In this document: positions 7,405 through 14,160 of the stretch, one piece after another | Layout: the number at the start of each line of letters is the position of its first letter | How positions within the stretch are numbered: position 1 is the first letter of the stretch | From: Fusobacterium sp. | GTDB taxonomy: Bacteria; Fusobacteriota; Fusobacteriia; Fusobacteriales; Fusobacteriaceae | Direction: 5' to 3' | Assembly (NCBI GenBank): GCA_019416865.1 | Contig: DXWL01000037.1 | Span: 4,753-18,912, forward strand | Length of the DNA stretch: 14,160 nt | Position numbers and translations under genes: made by a program | Notes under the pieces: generated by a model | What the model saw: only the letters and a program-made list of their open reading frames with translations | Database searches by the model: none | What the model was told of the DNA's origin: nothing

Positions 7405-7433
7405 TTGACAAAAAAGATATAAATAAATATAAT
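7405..7433 (+). promoter_or_regulatory. Consensus promoter of marR
   Basis: TTGACA (7405-7410), a 17-nt spacer and TATAAT (7428-7433) form a perfect match to the housekeeping sigma-70-type consensus. A start of transcription near 7440 would lie inside the predicted MarR operator. A strong promoter under direct repression is usual for autoregulated marR genes. Confidence 0.88.
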
Positions 7434-7450
7434 TGTTTGTAAGCAAACTA
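7433..7450. promoter_or_regulatory. Predicted MarR operator 1 (upstream of marR)
   Basis: TTGTTTG-TAAG-CAAACTA is an 18-bp dyad with 7-bp arms, a 4-bp centre and one mismatched pair. It begins on the last base of the marR -10 and covers the expected transcription start. The reverse complement matches operator 2 upstream of the MATE gene at 15 of 18 positions. Position and size fit MarR/MepR-type sites. Confidence 0.72.
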
Positions 7451-7464
7451 AAAAGGAGAAAAAA

Positions 7465-7905
7465 ATGAAAAAAGAAATAAATGATATTGGTTTCTACTTA
7501 AGAAAATTAAATAATTATTTAGAAAAACGCAGCCATTCTCTTTACAACAGAAAAGAGATAAAAGAGTGTTCTCTTTCTAATTTATGGGTTATTGATTATC
7601 TTACAGACAATCAGGAAAAAGATATATACCAAAAAGATATTGAGGCAGAATTTTCTATAAATCGTGCTACTGCTTCAAAAATGCTCTCTCTTATGGAAGA
7701 AAAAAAATTTATCTCCCGTACTGCTTCTTTTGAGGACGGACGATTGAAAAAAATAGAGGTGCTTCCTAAAGGAGCAAAGCTTAAGGGAATTTGTAGTATT
7801 ATAAGAAAAGAGATGGAGGAGGATCTTACTTCTGCTCTTACAGATGAAGAAACACTATTTTTAAAAAAAATATTAAAAAAAATATTACATCACTGTGAAA
7901 AATAG
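7465..7905 (+). CDS. MarR-family transcriptional regulator, likely repressor of the MATE pump
   Basis: The 146-residue product has the MarR layout: N-terminal dimerisation helices (about 1-50), a winged helix-turn-helix (about 55-100) and a C-terminal dimerisation helix. The recognition region is DIEAEFSINRATASKMLSLMEE (split here as about 58-79), and the wing carries the family's Asp-x-Arg pattern, EDGRLKKIEVLPKG. The ATG follows AAGGAG with a spacing of 8 nt. It lies immediately before a MATE efflux gene, the same order as Staphylococcus aureus mepR-mepA. Matching dyads at both promoters predict that it represses itself and the pump until a ligand binds. The family call is firm. The inducing compound is unknown, and so is whether GNAT or malQ also respond. 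Confidence 0.9.
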   Translation: MKKEINDIGFYLRKLNNYLEKRSHSLYNRKEIKECSLSNLWVIDYLTDNQEKDIYQKDIEAEFSINRATASKMLSLMEEKKFISRTASFEDGRLKKIEVLPKGAKLKGICSIIRKEMEEDLTSALTDEETLFLKKILKKILHHCEK

Positions 7906-7935
7906 ATAATTATAAAAATCTTGTTTATTTTTTTG

Positions 7936-7958
7936 TAAAATAGTTTGCTGACATACTA
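7936..7958 (+). promoter_or_regulatory. MATE gene -10 element with predicted MarR operator 2
   Basis: The dyad TAGTTTG-CTGA-CATACTA (7941-7958) has the same 7-4-7 architecture and the same half-site as the marR operator. The -10 candidate TAAAAT (7936-7941) ends on its first base, the same geometry as at marR. No good -35 is seen 17 nt upstream, so the promoter is weaker or activator-assisted. Some MATE expression may come by read-through from marR, since no terminator separates the genes. Confidence 0.65.
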
Positions 7959-7980
7959 ATTTAAAAAAGAGGTTTTATTT

Positions 7981-9315
7981 ATGAAGGAAAAAAATAAAGT
8001 TTTTTCAGATATACCTGTTAAAAAGGCAGTTTTCAAAATGGCTGTACCAAGTGTAATATCATCACTGGTACTTGTTGTTTATAATATGGCAGATACTTTT
8101 TTTGTTGGACAAACTCACGATGCAATGCAAGTAGCAGCAGTATCTCTTACAAATCCTGTATTTGTTATGTTTATGGCTTTTGCAAATCTTTTAGGAATAG
8201 GGGGAAGCACTGCTGTTTCTATTTTTCTTGGAGAAAAAAATAATTTACAAGCAAAATCTGTTTCAGCTTTTTCTTGTTATATCTCTATTATTTTAGGAGT
8301 TATTTCAGGAGTTTTAATCTTAATCTTTATGAATCCACTTCTGAAAATTTTAGGAAGCAGTCCAAATACCTATAAATTTGCTGAAGATTATTTATTTTAT
8401 ATAGCTCTTGGAGCTCCTTTTATTCTTTTTGCAAATGCTTTTGGACATACTGTTCGTGGAGAGGGAGCAGCATCAGCCTCTATGATAGGAGGAATGATAG
8501 GAACAGTTGTAAATATTATTCTTGACCCTATATTTATTCTTACATTTAAAATGGGAACAGCAGGAGCTGCTGTTGCAACAGTGTTGGGAAATATTTTCAG
8601 CTGTGTATATTATATATATTATTTTCAAAAGAAAAGTCCAAATCTTTCAATAGCTTTTAAAAACTTTAATTTTTTCGGAAAAGCGGCTAAAAGAACTGTA
8701 AGTTTAGGTATTCCAGCAGGAATAAATTCAGCTCTTATGAGTATTTCAAATGTTGTTTTAAACAATAAACTTGTATCTTATGGTGATGCTCCTGTAGCAG
8801 CAATGGGAGTTGTTACAAAAGTATATCTTTTAATTGTTTTTATTCATATGGGAATTACAAATGGAATCCAGCCACTTTTAGGATATTGTTTTGGAGCTAA
8901 GAAAAAAGACAGATTTATAAAAATATTTAATTTCAGCGGAATGCTGACAGTTATAATTGGTACAATATTTACAATTCTTTATATTGTTTTTAGCTCTCAA
9001 ATTATTGAACTTTTTATTAATAATAAAGAAGTTATAAAATATGGAAAATCTATGCTTATTGCCACATCTATACCTGGCCCTATACTGGGAATATTATTTT
9101 TATGTATTAACAGTATGCAGTCTGTTGACAGACCTCTTCCTGCCACAGCTCTTTCAATCTGCCGTCAGGGATTTATTTTTATCCCTCTTCTTTATATTTT
9201 TGATTCTGTCTTTGGACTTACAGGAATTAATTACACACAAACTGCAGCAGATTATATTTCAGTAGTTCTCTCTATAGTTTTATTTAAAATATCTCTGAAA
9301 AATCTCCGTTCATAA
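7981..9315 (+). CDS. MATE-family multidrug efflux transporter (MepA-like)
   Basis: The 444-residue inner-membrane protein has the usual MATE length and two homologous halves of about six helices each. The first half opens with FKMAVPSVISSLVLVVYNMADT (about 18-39) and GQTHDAMQVAAVSLTNP. The second half opens near residue 237 with SLGIPAGINSALMSISN. It should export cationic drugs or metabolites using a sodium or proton gradient. GAGG lies 8 nt before the ATG. It follows marR after 75 bp holding the predicted operator, which ties its expression to that repressor. The family is clear. The substrate range and coupling ion are not readable from sequence, and the MepA comparison rests partly on gene order. 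Confidence 0.92.
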   Translation: MKEKNKVFSDIPVKKAVFKMAVPSVISSLVLVVYNMADTFFVGQTHDAMQVAAVSLTNPVFVMFMAFANLLGIGGSTAVSIFLGEKNNLQAKSVSAFSCYISIILGVISGVLILIFMNPLLKILGSSPNTYKFAEDYLFYIALGAPFILFANAFGHTVRGEGAASASMIGGMIGTVVNIILDPIFILTFKMGTAGAAVATVLGNIFSCVYYIYYFQKKSPNLSIAFKNFNFFGKAAKRTVSLGIPAGINSALMSISNVVLNNKLVSYGDAPVAAMGVVTKVYLLIVFIHMGITNGIQPLLGYCFGAKKKDRFIKIFNFSGMLTVIIGTIFTILYIVFSSQIIELFINNKEVIKYGKSMLIATSIPGPILGILFLCINSMQSVDRPLPATALSICRQGFIFIPLLYIFDSVFGLTGINYTQTAADYISVVLSIVLFKISLKNLRS

Positions 9316-9317
9316 GA

Positions 9318-9346
9318 TTGACATAGTATATTTTTTCTTTTAAAAT
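9318..9346 (+). promoter_or_regulatory. Promoter of the GNAT acetyltransferase gene
   Basis: TTGACA (9318-9323), a 17-nt spacer and TAAAAT (9341-9346) begin three bases after the MATE stop codon. The predicted start of transcription lies about 30 nt before the GNAT ATG. The acetyltransferase can therefore be expressed without MarR control. No copy of the MarR dyad was seen here. Confidence 0.75.
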
Positions 9347-9383
9347 AAATACAAATCTTAAATAAAAAAGAGGGTATTTAAAT

Positions 9384-9806
9384 ATGGTCAGAAATTTTAA
9401 AAATGCAGATATAGATAAAATCATGGAGATATGGCTTAATTCAAACATAGAGGCTCATAATTTTATAGATAAATCTTACTGGGAGAAAAATTTTGAAATG
9501 GTAAAAAATGCTCTTCCTCAATCAGAGATATATATTTATGAAGAAAATAATAATATAATAGGATTTGTAGGATTAGTTAAAAACTATATTGCAGGAATTT
9601 TTGTTGAAAAAAATTTTAGAGGAAAGGGAACAGGAAAGAAACTTCTTGATTATGCAAAATCAATTAAAAATAATCTGACTTTAAATGTCTATGAAAAAAA
9701 TATAGATGCTGTAAAATTTTATAAAAGAGAGGGCTTTATAGTGGAAAAGTTTGGAATAGATAAAAGTACAGATGAAAAAGAGTTTATGATGAGCTGGGAA
9801 AAATAA
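9384..9806 (+). CDS. GNAT-family N-acetyltransferase (YiaC/YjaB-like)
   Basis: The 140-residue product is a single GNAT domain that should transfer acetyl from acetyl-CoA to an amine. The N-terminal segment IMEIWLNSNIEAHNFIDKSY resembles E. coli YiaC/YjaB. The central strand IYEENNNIIGFVGL is followed by the acetyl-CoA pyrophosphate loop RGKGTG (79-84). The C-terminal NVYEKNIDAVKFYKREGF motif (101-118) is typical. GAGGG lies 9 nt before the ATG. It sits downstream of a drug pump, but has its own promoter. Substrate is unknown: small-molecule amine, antibiotic or protein lysine are all possible. No resistance function should be assumed. Confidence 0.85.
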   Translation: MVRNFKNADIDKIMEIWLNSNIEAHNFIDKSYWEKNFEMVKNALPQSEIYIYEENNNIIGFVGLVKNYIAGIFVEKNFRGKGTGKKLLDYAKSIKNNLTLNVYEKNIDAVKFYKREGFIVEKFGIDKSTDEKEFMMSWEK

Positions 9807-9812
9807 ATTTTT

Positions 9813-9878
9813 TTCACATTTCTATTGTATATATTTTTTTAAAAAATAATTTTATATATTTTCTCATTACTCTTGTAT
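9813..9878 (+). repeat. Two copies of the 18-bp motif TTCWCATTnCYMTTGTAT upstream of gshAB
   Basis: Copies are at 9813-9830 (TTCACATTTCTATTGTAT) and 9861-9878 (TTCTCATTACTCTTGTAT), in direct orientation with start points 48 bp apart and AT-only DNA between them. The second copy differs from the 7341-7358 copy at one base of 18. Its TTGTAT ends 22 nt before the gshAB -10, the same distance as for the malQ copy. Interpretation as an activator or repressor site is an inference. Confidence 0.6.
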
Positions 9879-9906
9879 TCTTTTTTTGAAAATAATCAAG
9901 TATAAT
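9878..9906 (+). promoter_or_regulatory. Predicted gshAB promoter
   Basis: TATAAT (9901-9906) lies about 40 nt before the gshAB ATG. At 17 nt spacing the -35 position holds TTCTTT (9878-9883), a poor match that touches the TTCWCAT-TTGTAT motif. A weak -35 with an adjacent motif is what an activator-dependent promoter would look like. Confidence 0.5.
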
Positions 9907-9946
9907 TAAGATAAACATATATAAAAATGGCAAACAAGGAGGTATT

Positions 9947-12277
9947 ATGCTTAATGAAAATATAGTATCTGTTATAAAAAAATTCGGGCTTGTAGAAAAA
10001 GTTCAGAGAGGAAATTTTGGACTGGAAAAAGAAAATCTGAGAGTGGACAGAGAGGGACATTTGGCTCTTACTCCGCACCCTGCTGTTTTTGGAGATAAAA
10101 AGAAAAATCCTTATATCACTGTGGATTTTTCAGAAAGTCAGCTTGAAATGATAACACCTTCTTTCAAAAAAGTGGAAGATGCTTATTATTTTATGGAAAA
10201 TCTCCATGATATTGTAACTGAAAACTTAGAAAACGAGTATCTTTGGCCTCAGAGTATCCCTCCGATTATTCCTGAAGAGGAGAATATTCCTGTGGCACAA
10301 TTTGATGAGGATAAAGCCAGTGAAGAATACAGGAAAAATCTGGCTGCAAAATATGGAAAATATCTTCAGCTTCTTTCAGGGATACATTATAATTTCTCTT
10401 TTGACAATGATTTTATAAAAGAATTTTATGAAAAATCAGAGAGTAAAGAAAGTTTTAAAGATTTTAAAAATAATCTTTATATGAAGGTTGCCAGAAACTA
10501 TATGAAGCATAGTTGGCTTCTTGTATACCTTTTAGGAGCAAGTGCTGTTGTACATAAATCATACTGCACAAACTGTATCGGCAAGATGCAGGTTTTTGAT
10601 AAAGATTTATATTATTTTGAAAATGGTATCTCTTTCAGAAATGGAATTTGTGGGTACAGAAATAAAAAAGAACTTTATGTTTCTCACAACTCTCTTGAAG
10701 AATATATAAATGACTTAAAAAAATATATTGCAGAGGGAACTATTCAAGGAGCAAGAGAATATTATAGTTCACTTAGGCTTAAGGCAAAAAATCCAAAAGA
10801 TCTTTTAGGTTCTTTGGAAGAGGACGGAATAGAATATCTTGAAGTAAGAAGTATAGATCTTAATCCTTTTGCAAGAATTGGAATTGAGCTTGAAGATATG
10901 CAGTTCATTCATCTTTTTATGCTTCATATGCTTATTAAAGGTGAATGTTCTTTTACAAAAGATGATTATTTAGCTGCAAAAGAAAATGAAAAGATGCTTG
11001 CAACTCACGGACTAAACGAAGAGTTTATGGTAACAGGAGTCTGTGGAGGAAAATTTAAAGTGGTTGATTTAGTAACAGCAATCTTTGCAGAGATGGTAGA
11101 AAACTTTAAGGCTCTTGGGATTTATAACAAAAAAACTGAAAAGATAATGGAGTATCAATTTGCAAAAATAGCTGATACAAGAAATCTTTATCTTAACAGG
11201 CTTCTTGAAGCTGTGAAAAAAGATGGATATATTGAGTTTCATCTAAAAGCAGCAGAAAAATCTTTAGAATATACAAAGAAAAACAGTTTTAGTTTGAAAA
11301 ATTATGAGGATATGGAGCTTTCTACACAGATACTTATTAAATCTGCAATAAAAAGAGGAGTAAAATTTGAGATTGTTGACAGGACAGAAAATTTTATCAC
11401 CCTTTCAAAAGATGGAAAAAAAGAGTACGTGAAACAAGCTACCAAAACCTCAAAGGATTCATATATAACAATGCTTATTATGGAAAACAAAATCGTTTCC
11501 AAAAAAGTTTTATCTGAAAATAAAATAAGAGTGCCTTTAGGGTATAATTATGATAATATAGAGGAAGCAAAAGAGGACTTTGAAAAAGTTTGTGGCAAAA
11601 AAATTGTAATAAAACCTAAATCTACAAACTTTGGACTGGGAATCTCTATTTTCCAACAGGGATTTACAAAAGAGGAATATTTTAAGGCTCTTGAAATTGC
11701 CTTTGCAGAAGACAGATCTGTTCTTGTTGAAGAGTTTATCTCTGGAAAAGAATACAGATTTCTTGTAATAGACGGCAAAACAGAAGGAATTTTACACAGA
11801 GTTCCTGCCAATGTAACAGGGGACGGAGAAAAAACTATAAGTGAACTTGTTAAAATAAAAAATGAAAATCACTTGAGGGGGACACATTATGAAAAACCTC
11901 TTCAAAAAATAAATTTGGGAGAGATTGAAAAACTTCTTCTTGCAAATCAAGGAAAAGATTTTGACTATATCCCTAAAAAAGATGAGGTTGTATATCTTCG
12001 TGAAAATTCAAATATAAGCACAGGAGGGGACAGCATAGATTTTACTGATGAAATTCCTGAAATTTATAAGGAGATTGCTGTAAGAGCTGCTGAAAGTGCA
12101 GGAGCTGTTTTCTGTGGTGTGGATATTATGATAGAGGATATTAAAAAAGAAAATCCTGAGGGAAATTATGCTGTAATTGAGATAAATTTCAATCCAGCAA
12201 TACATATTCACTGCTATCCAGCAGTAGGGAAAAACAGAAAGATAGGGGATAAAATTCTAGATGCACTGGGATTTTAA
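9947..12277 (+). CDS. gshAB: Bifunctional glutamate-cysteine ligase / glutathione synthetase
   Basis: This 776-residue fusion (also called GshF) makes glutathione from glutamate, cysteine and glycine in two ATP-dependent steps in the cytoplasm. The N-terminal ligase domain (about 1-450) shows FGLEKENLRV (24-33), SESQLEMITP (62-71) and SGIHYNFSF (144-152). The C-terminal ATP-grasp domain (about 505-776) shows VIKPKSTNFGLGISIF, VEEFISGKEYRFLVIDG and, near the end, EINFNPAIHIHCYPAVGK. Length matches known GshF proteins of 750-780 residues, and no domain is broken. The ATG has an excellent AAGGAGG site 4 nt upstream. argH starts 18 nt after its stop, which implies an operon. Glutathione here would serve in redox defence and possibly as a cysteine store. 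The identification is firm. Confidence 0.95.
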   Translation: MLNENIVSVIKKFGLVEKVQRGNFGLEKENLRVDREGHLALTPHPAVFGDKKKNPYITVDFSESQLEMITPSFKKVEDAYYFMENLHDIVTENLENEYLWPQSIPPIIPEEENIPVAQFDEDKASEEYRKNLAAKYGKYLQLLSGIHYNFSFDNDFIKEFYEKSESKESFKDFKNNLYMKVARNYMKHSWLLVYLLGASAVVHKSYCTNCIGKMQVFDKDLYYFENGISFRNGICGYRNKKELYVSHNSLEEYINDLKKYIAEGTIQGAREYYSSLRLKAKNPKDLLGSLEEDGIEYLEVRSIDLNPFARIGIELEDMQFIHLFMLHMLIKGECSFTKDDYLAAKENEKMLATHGLNEEFMVTGVCGGKFKVVDLVTAIFAEMVENFKALGIYNKKTEKIMEYQFAKIADTRNLYLNRLLEAVKKDGYIEFHLKAAEKSLEYTKKNSFSLKNYEDMELSTQILIKSAIKRGVKFEIVDRTENFITLSKDGKKEYVKQATKTSKDSYITMLIMENKIVSKKVLSENKIRVPLGYNYDNIEEAKEDFEKVCGKKIVIKPKSTNFGLGISIFQQGFTKEEYFKALEIAFAEDRSVLVEEFISGKEYRFLVIDGKTEGILHRVPANVTGDGEKTISELVKIKNENHLRGTHYEKPLQKINLGEIEKLLLANQGKDFDYIPKKDEVVYLRENSNISTGGDSIDFTDEIPEIYKEIAVRAAESAGAVFCGVDIMIEDIKKENPEGNYAVIEINFNPAIHIHCYPAVGKNRKIGDKILDALGF

Positions 12278-12295
12278 CAGAAGGAGGCAACAACA

Positions 12296-13711
12296 ATGCA
12301 GTATTTTTCAGGAAGATTCAAAGAGAAAGCAAGTGATCTTATCTTAGACTTTCATTCATCAATAAATTTTGATAAAAGATTGTACAGATATGATATCATG
12401 GGAAGTATTGCCCATGTGAGAGGACTTGGAAAACAAGAAATTATCTCAAAAGATGAGGCAGAACTTATTGAGAAAACTTTAAGAGAGATTCTTACAGAGA
12501 TAGAAGAGGGAAAAATAAAGTTTTCAATCGAATATGAAGATATTCATATGAATATAGAAAAAGTCCTTATAGATAAAATTGGGGATACAGGAAAAAAACT
12601 TCATACTGGAAGAAGCAGAAACGATCAGGTTGCTCTTGATATGAAGCTTTTCACAAAAGATGAAGTAAAAAAAGTTCAGTCATATATTATTGAACTTATA
12701 GAGATATTAAATAATACAGCCAAAGAAAATGTAAAAACATATATGCCGGGATTTACACATCTTCAAAAGGCTCAGCCTGTAACTTTTGCACATTATTTAT
12801 TAGCTTATGCTGAGATGTTTAAAAGAGATTATACAAGACTTGAAAATGCTTTTAATCTTATGAACACATCTCCTCTTGGGTCAGCTGCCCTTGCAGGAAC
12901 ATCTTATCCTCTTGACAGAGAGTTTACAAGCCAACTTTTAGGATTTGATTTTCCAACATGGAACAGCATGGACGGTGTAAGTGACAGAGATTATATTGCA
13001 GAAATAATGAGTGCTTTCTCACTTATTATGGTTCACCTTTCAAGATTTTCAGAAGAGATTATCCTTTTCTGTTCAAATGATTTTGGATATATTGAGTTAA
13101 GTGATGCTTTCTCAACAGGAAGCAGTATAATGCCGCAGAAAAAAAATCCTGATGCTGCTGAACTTATCAGAGGAAAAAGCGGAAGAGTTTTTGGAGATCT
13201 TATGGGATTTCTTACTGCACTAAAAGGGATTCCTCTAGCTTATAACAAAGATATGCAGGAGGATAAAGAAGCATTTTTTGATGCTGTGGACACTGTAAAA
13301 GGATGCTTCACTGTATTTAATGGAATGGTTAAAACTATGAAGCCTAGAAAAGAAAGAATGCTTAAAGCTTGTCATGATGGATTTATAAATGCTACAGATG
13401 CAGCAGATTATCTTACAAGAAAAGGAATGAGTTTCAGAGATGCCTATAAGATTACAGGAGCAATGGTTTCATACTGCATTGACAATAAAAAATCTCTTGA
13501 TACAATGAGTCTTGAAGAGTATAAAAACTTTTCAGAGCTTTTTGAAAAAGATATCTATGATGAGATTGATATTGAAAGATGTGTTGAAAAAAGAACAACT
13601 TTGGGAGGTCCTGCTGAACAAAGCATAAAGAAACACATTGAAGAAACAGATAAATTTATAACAACAGGTATTGAAAATCTTAAAAACTATAAATTAAATG
13701 ATATCTTGTAG
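12296..13711 (+). CDS. argH: Argininosuccinate lyase
   Basis: ArgH cleaves argininosuccinate to arginine and fumarate, the last step of arginine synthesis; it is a cytoplasmic homotetramer of the fumarase/aspartase superfamily. The 471-residue product is of normal length. It carries the substrate-binding TGRSRNDQ (104-111), the Thr-His of GFTHLQKAQP (152-161), and the mobile catalytic loop GSSIMPQKKNPD (275-286). The superfamily residues look intact. GGAGG precedes the ATG within the 18-bp gap after gshAB, and the next gene starts 8 bp after the stop. No argG or other arginine gene is in the window, so argH is separated from its pathway and appears co-transcribed with glutathione synthesis. 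Assignment is strong; the reason for this pairing is unknown. Confidence 0.94.
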   Translation: MQYFSGRFKEKASDLILDFHSSINFDKRLYRYDIMGSIAHVRGLGKQEIISKDEAELIEKTLREILTEIEEGKIKFSIEYEDIHMNIEKVLIDKIGDTGKKLHTGRSRNDQVALDMKLFTKDEVKKVQSYIIELIEILNNTAKENVKTYMPGFTHLQKAQPVTFAHYLLAYAEMFKRDYTRLENAFNLMNTSPLGSAALAGTSYPLDREFTSQLLGFDFPTWNSMDGVSDRDYIAEIMSAFSLIMVHLSRFSEEIILFCSNDFGYIELSDAFSTGSSIMPQKKNPDAAELIRGKSGRVFGDLMGFLTALKGIPLAYNKDMQEDKEAFFDAVDTVKGCFTVFNGMVKTMKPRKERMLKACHDGFINATDAADYLTRKGMSFRDAYKITGAMVSYCIDNKKSLDTMSLEEYKNFSELFEKDIYDEIDIERCVEKRTTLGGPAEQSIKKHIEETDKFITTGIENLKNYKLNDIL

Positions 13712-13719
13712 GAGGAAAA

Positions 13720-14091
13720 ATGAGAAAAAAATGGGGACCTCTTATTGGGGGAATTCTTATTGGATTTATTATTATGGCAATGAGGTATGAAAAAGTAGTT
13801 GATTATTCTGAGGTTATACCTAAAAATGATATTGTCTATGAAATCTCTACAGATAAGCCTTTCACAGGAAAGATAGAAATTTACTTTGAAAATTCAAAAC
13901 AACTGAATTTTTCTGCTGAATATAAAAAGGGAGTACCTCATGGAGAAACAGTGGAATATTATGAAAATGGAAATATAAAGGAAAAATATTTCTACAAAAA
14001 AGGAGAACTTCACGGTACATTTGAAAGTTATGATGAAGATGGAAAACTTTCTGAAAAACATAAATATAAAAATGGGGTTATGGTAAAATAA
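13720..14091 (+). CDS. Small membrane-anchored MORN-type repeat protein (YwqK-like)
   Basis: This 123-residue protein has an N-terminal hydrophobic segment at about 7-21 after basic residues, with no lipobox. The rest consists of about three tandem units of 23-24 residues: a divergent one ending AEYKKG (about 50-71), then VPHGETVEYYENGNIKEKYFYKKG, then ELHGTFESYDEDGKLSEKHKYKNG. The (V/L)-x-HG-x-x-x-x-Y-x-x-x-G-x-(I/L) rhythm is that of MORN_2 repeats, often annotated as YwqK-family proteins. The anchor suggests the repeats face the periplasm. GGAGG overlaps the argH stop region and lies 5 nt before the ATG, so it is probably the last gene of the gshAB-argH operon. Databases often label such proteins as antitoxins; nothing here supports that. 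Function unknown. Confidence 0.75.
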   Translation: MRKKWGPLIGGILIGFIIMAMRYEKVVDYSEVIPKNDIVYEISTDKPFTGKIEIYFENSKQLNFSAEYKKGVPHGETVEYYENGNIKEKYFYKKGELHGTFESYDEDGKLSEKHKYKNGVMVK

Positions 14092-14160
14092 TCCCTAAAT
14101 AAAAGGGAGCTGTTGCATTTCTAAAATTGTAAAAATAAAATTCTCGATATTAAAAATTGT

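Noticed and set aside
9795..9812. Terminator after the GNAT gene (GAAAAA-TTTTTC)
   Set aside because: The stem is A-T only apart from one pair, and the region carries the motif repeats instead.
11302..12211. Minus-strand open frames inside gshAB
   Set aside because: They lack ribosome sites and recognisable domains and lie wholly opposite a well-supported gene; they are by-products of its codon use.
14092..14108. Rho-independent terminator after the MORN-type gene (TCCCT-7 nt-AGGGA)
   Set aside because: The stem is only 5 bp and no T-run follows; the sequence continues GCTGTTGCATTT.
14114..14134. Sixth copy of the TTCWCAT-TTGTAT motif
   Set aside because: Only CATTTCT and ATTGTA match, with the wrong spacing and without the invariant TTC start and final T.

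Overview
The window is AT-rich chromosomal DNA from a low-GC bacterium, most likely a fusobacterium (Fusobacterium or a close relative). That assignment is an inference. It rests on the A/T- and Lys-rich coding, the mix of families (fused GshAB, a MarR-MATE pair, a MORN-type repeat protein, GH77 amylomaltase), and a substrate-binding protein whose signal peptide lacks a lipobox cysteine, which fits a periplasm and so an outer membrane. A clostridial or other low-GC host is not excluded.

Left part, minus strand (1-2984): the 5' part of a type I specificity gene (hsdS, cut by the window edge) overlaps the end of the methyltransferase gene hsdM. Upstream lies a gene for a tandem-HTH XRE-type regulator with its own promoter and terminator. 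No hsdR is in the window. Middle, plus strand (3130-5749): a periplasmic FepB/BtuF-type binding protein is translationally coupled to a single ABC half-transporter of the exporter fold. Its promoter carries a 30-bp palindrome that reaches from the -35 to the -10. This operon converges on malQ (5720-7228, minus), and the two genes overlap by 30 bp at their 3' ends. The malQ terminator hairpin lies inside the overlap.

Right part, plus strand: a MarR regulator, a MATE efflux pump and a GNAT acetyltransferase (7465-9806). marR has a perfect TTGACA-17-TATAAT promoter. Matching 7-4-7 dyads sit in the same position against the -10 elements of marR and of the MATE gene, which predicts a MepR/MepA-like autoregulated efflux circuit. 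An apparent operon follows (9947-14091): bifunctional glutathione synthase gshAB, argininosuccinate lyase argH, and a small membrane-anchored MORN-repeat protein.

The least expected signal is an 18-bp motif, consensus TTCWCATTnCYMTTGTAT. Five copies were found by eye, all in two intergenic regions: three between malQ and marR, and two upstream of gshAB. The copies nearest the malQ and gshAB promoters sit at the same 22-nt distance from the predicted -10. This suggests a shared, unidentified regulator, or less likely the ends of a mobile cassette around marR-MATE-GNAT. No RNA genes, CRISPR arrays or complete insertion sequences were seen. No gene-free stretch exceeds 300 bases.
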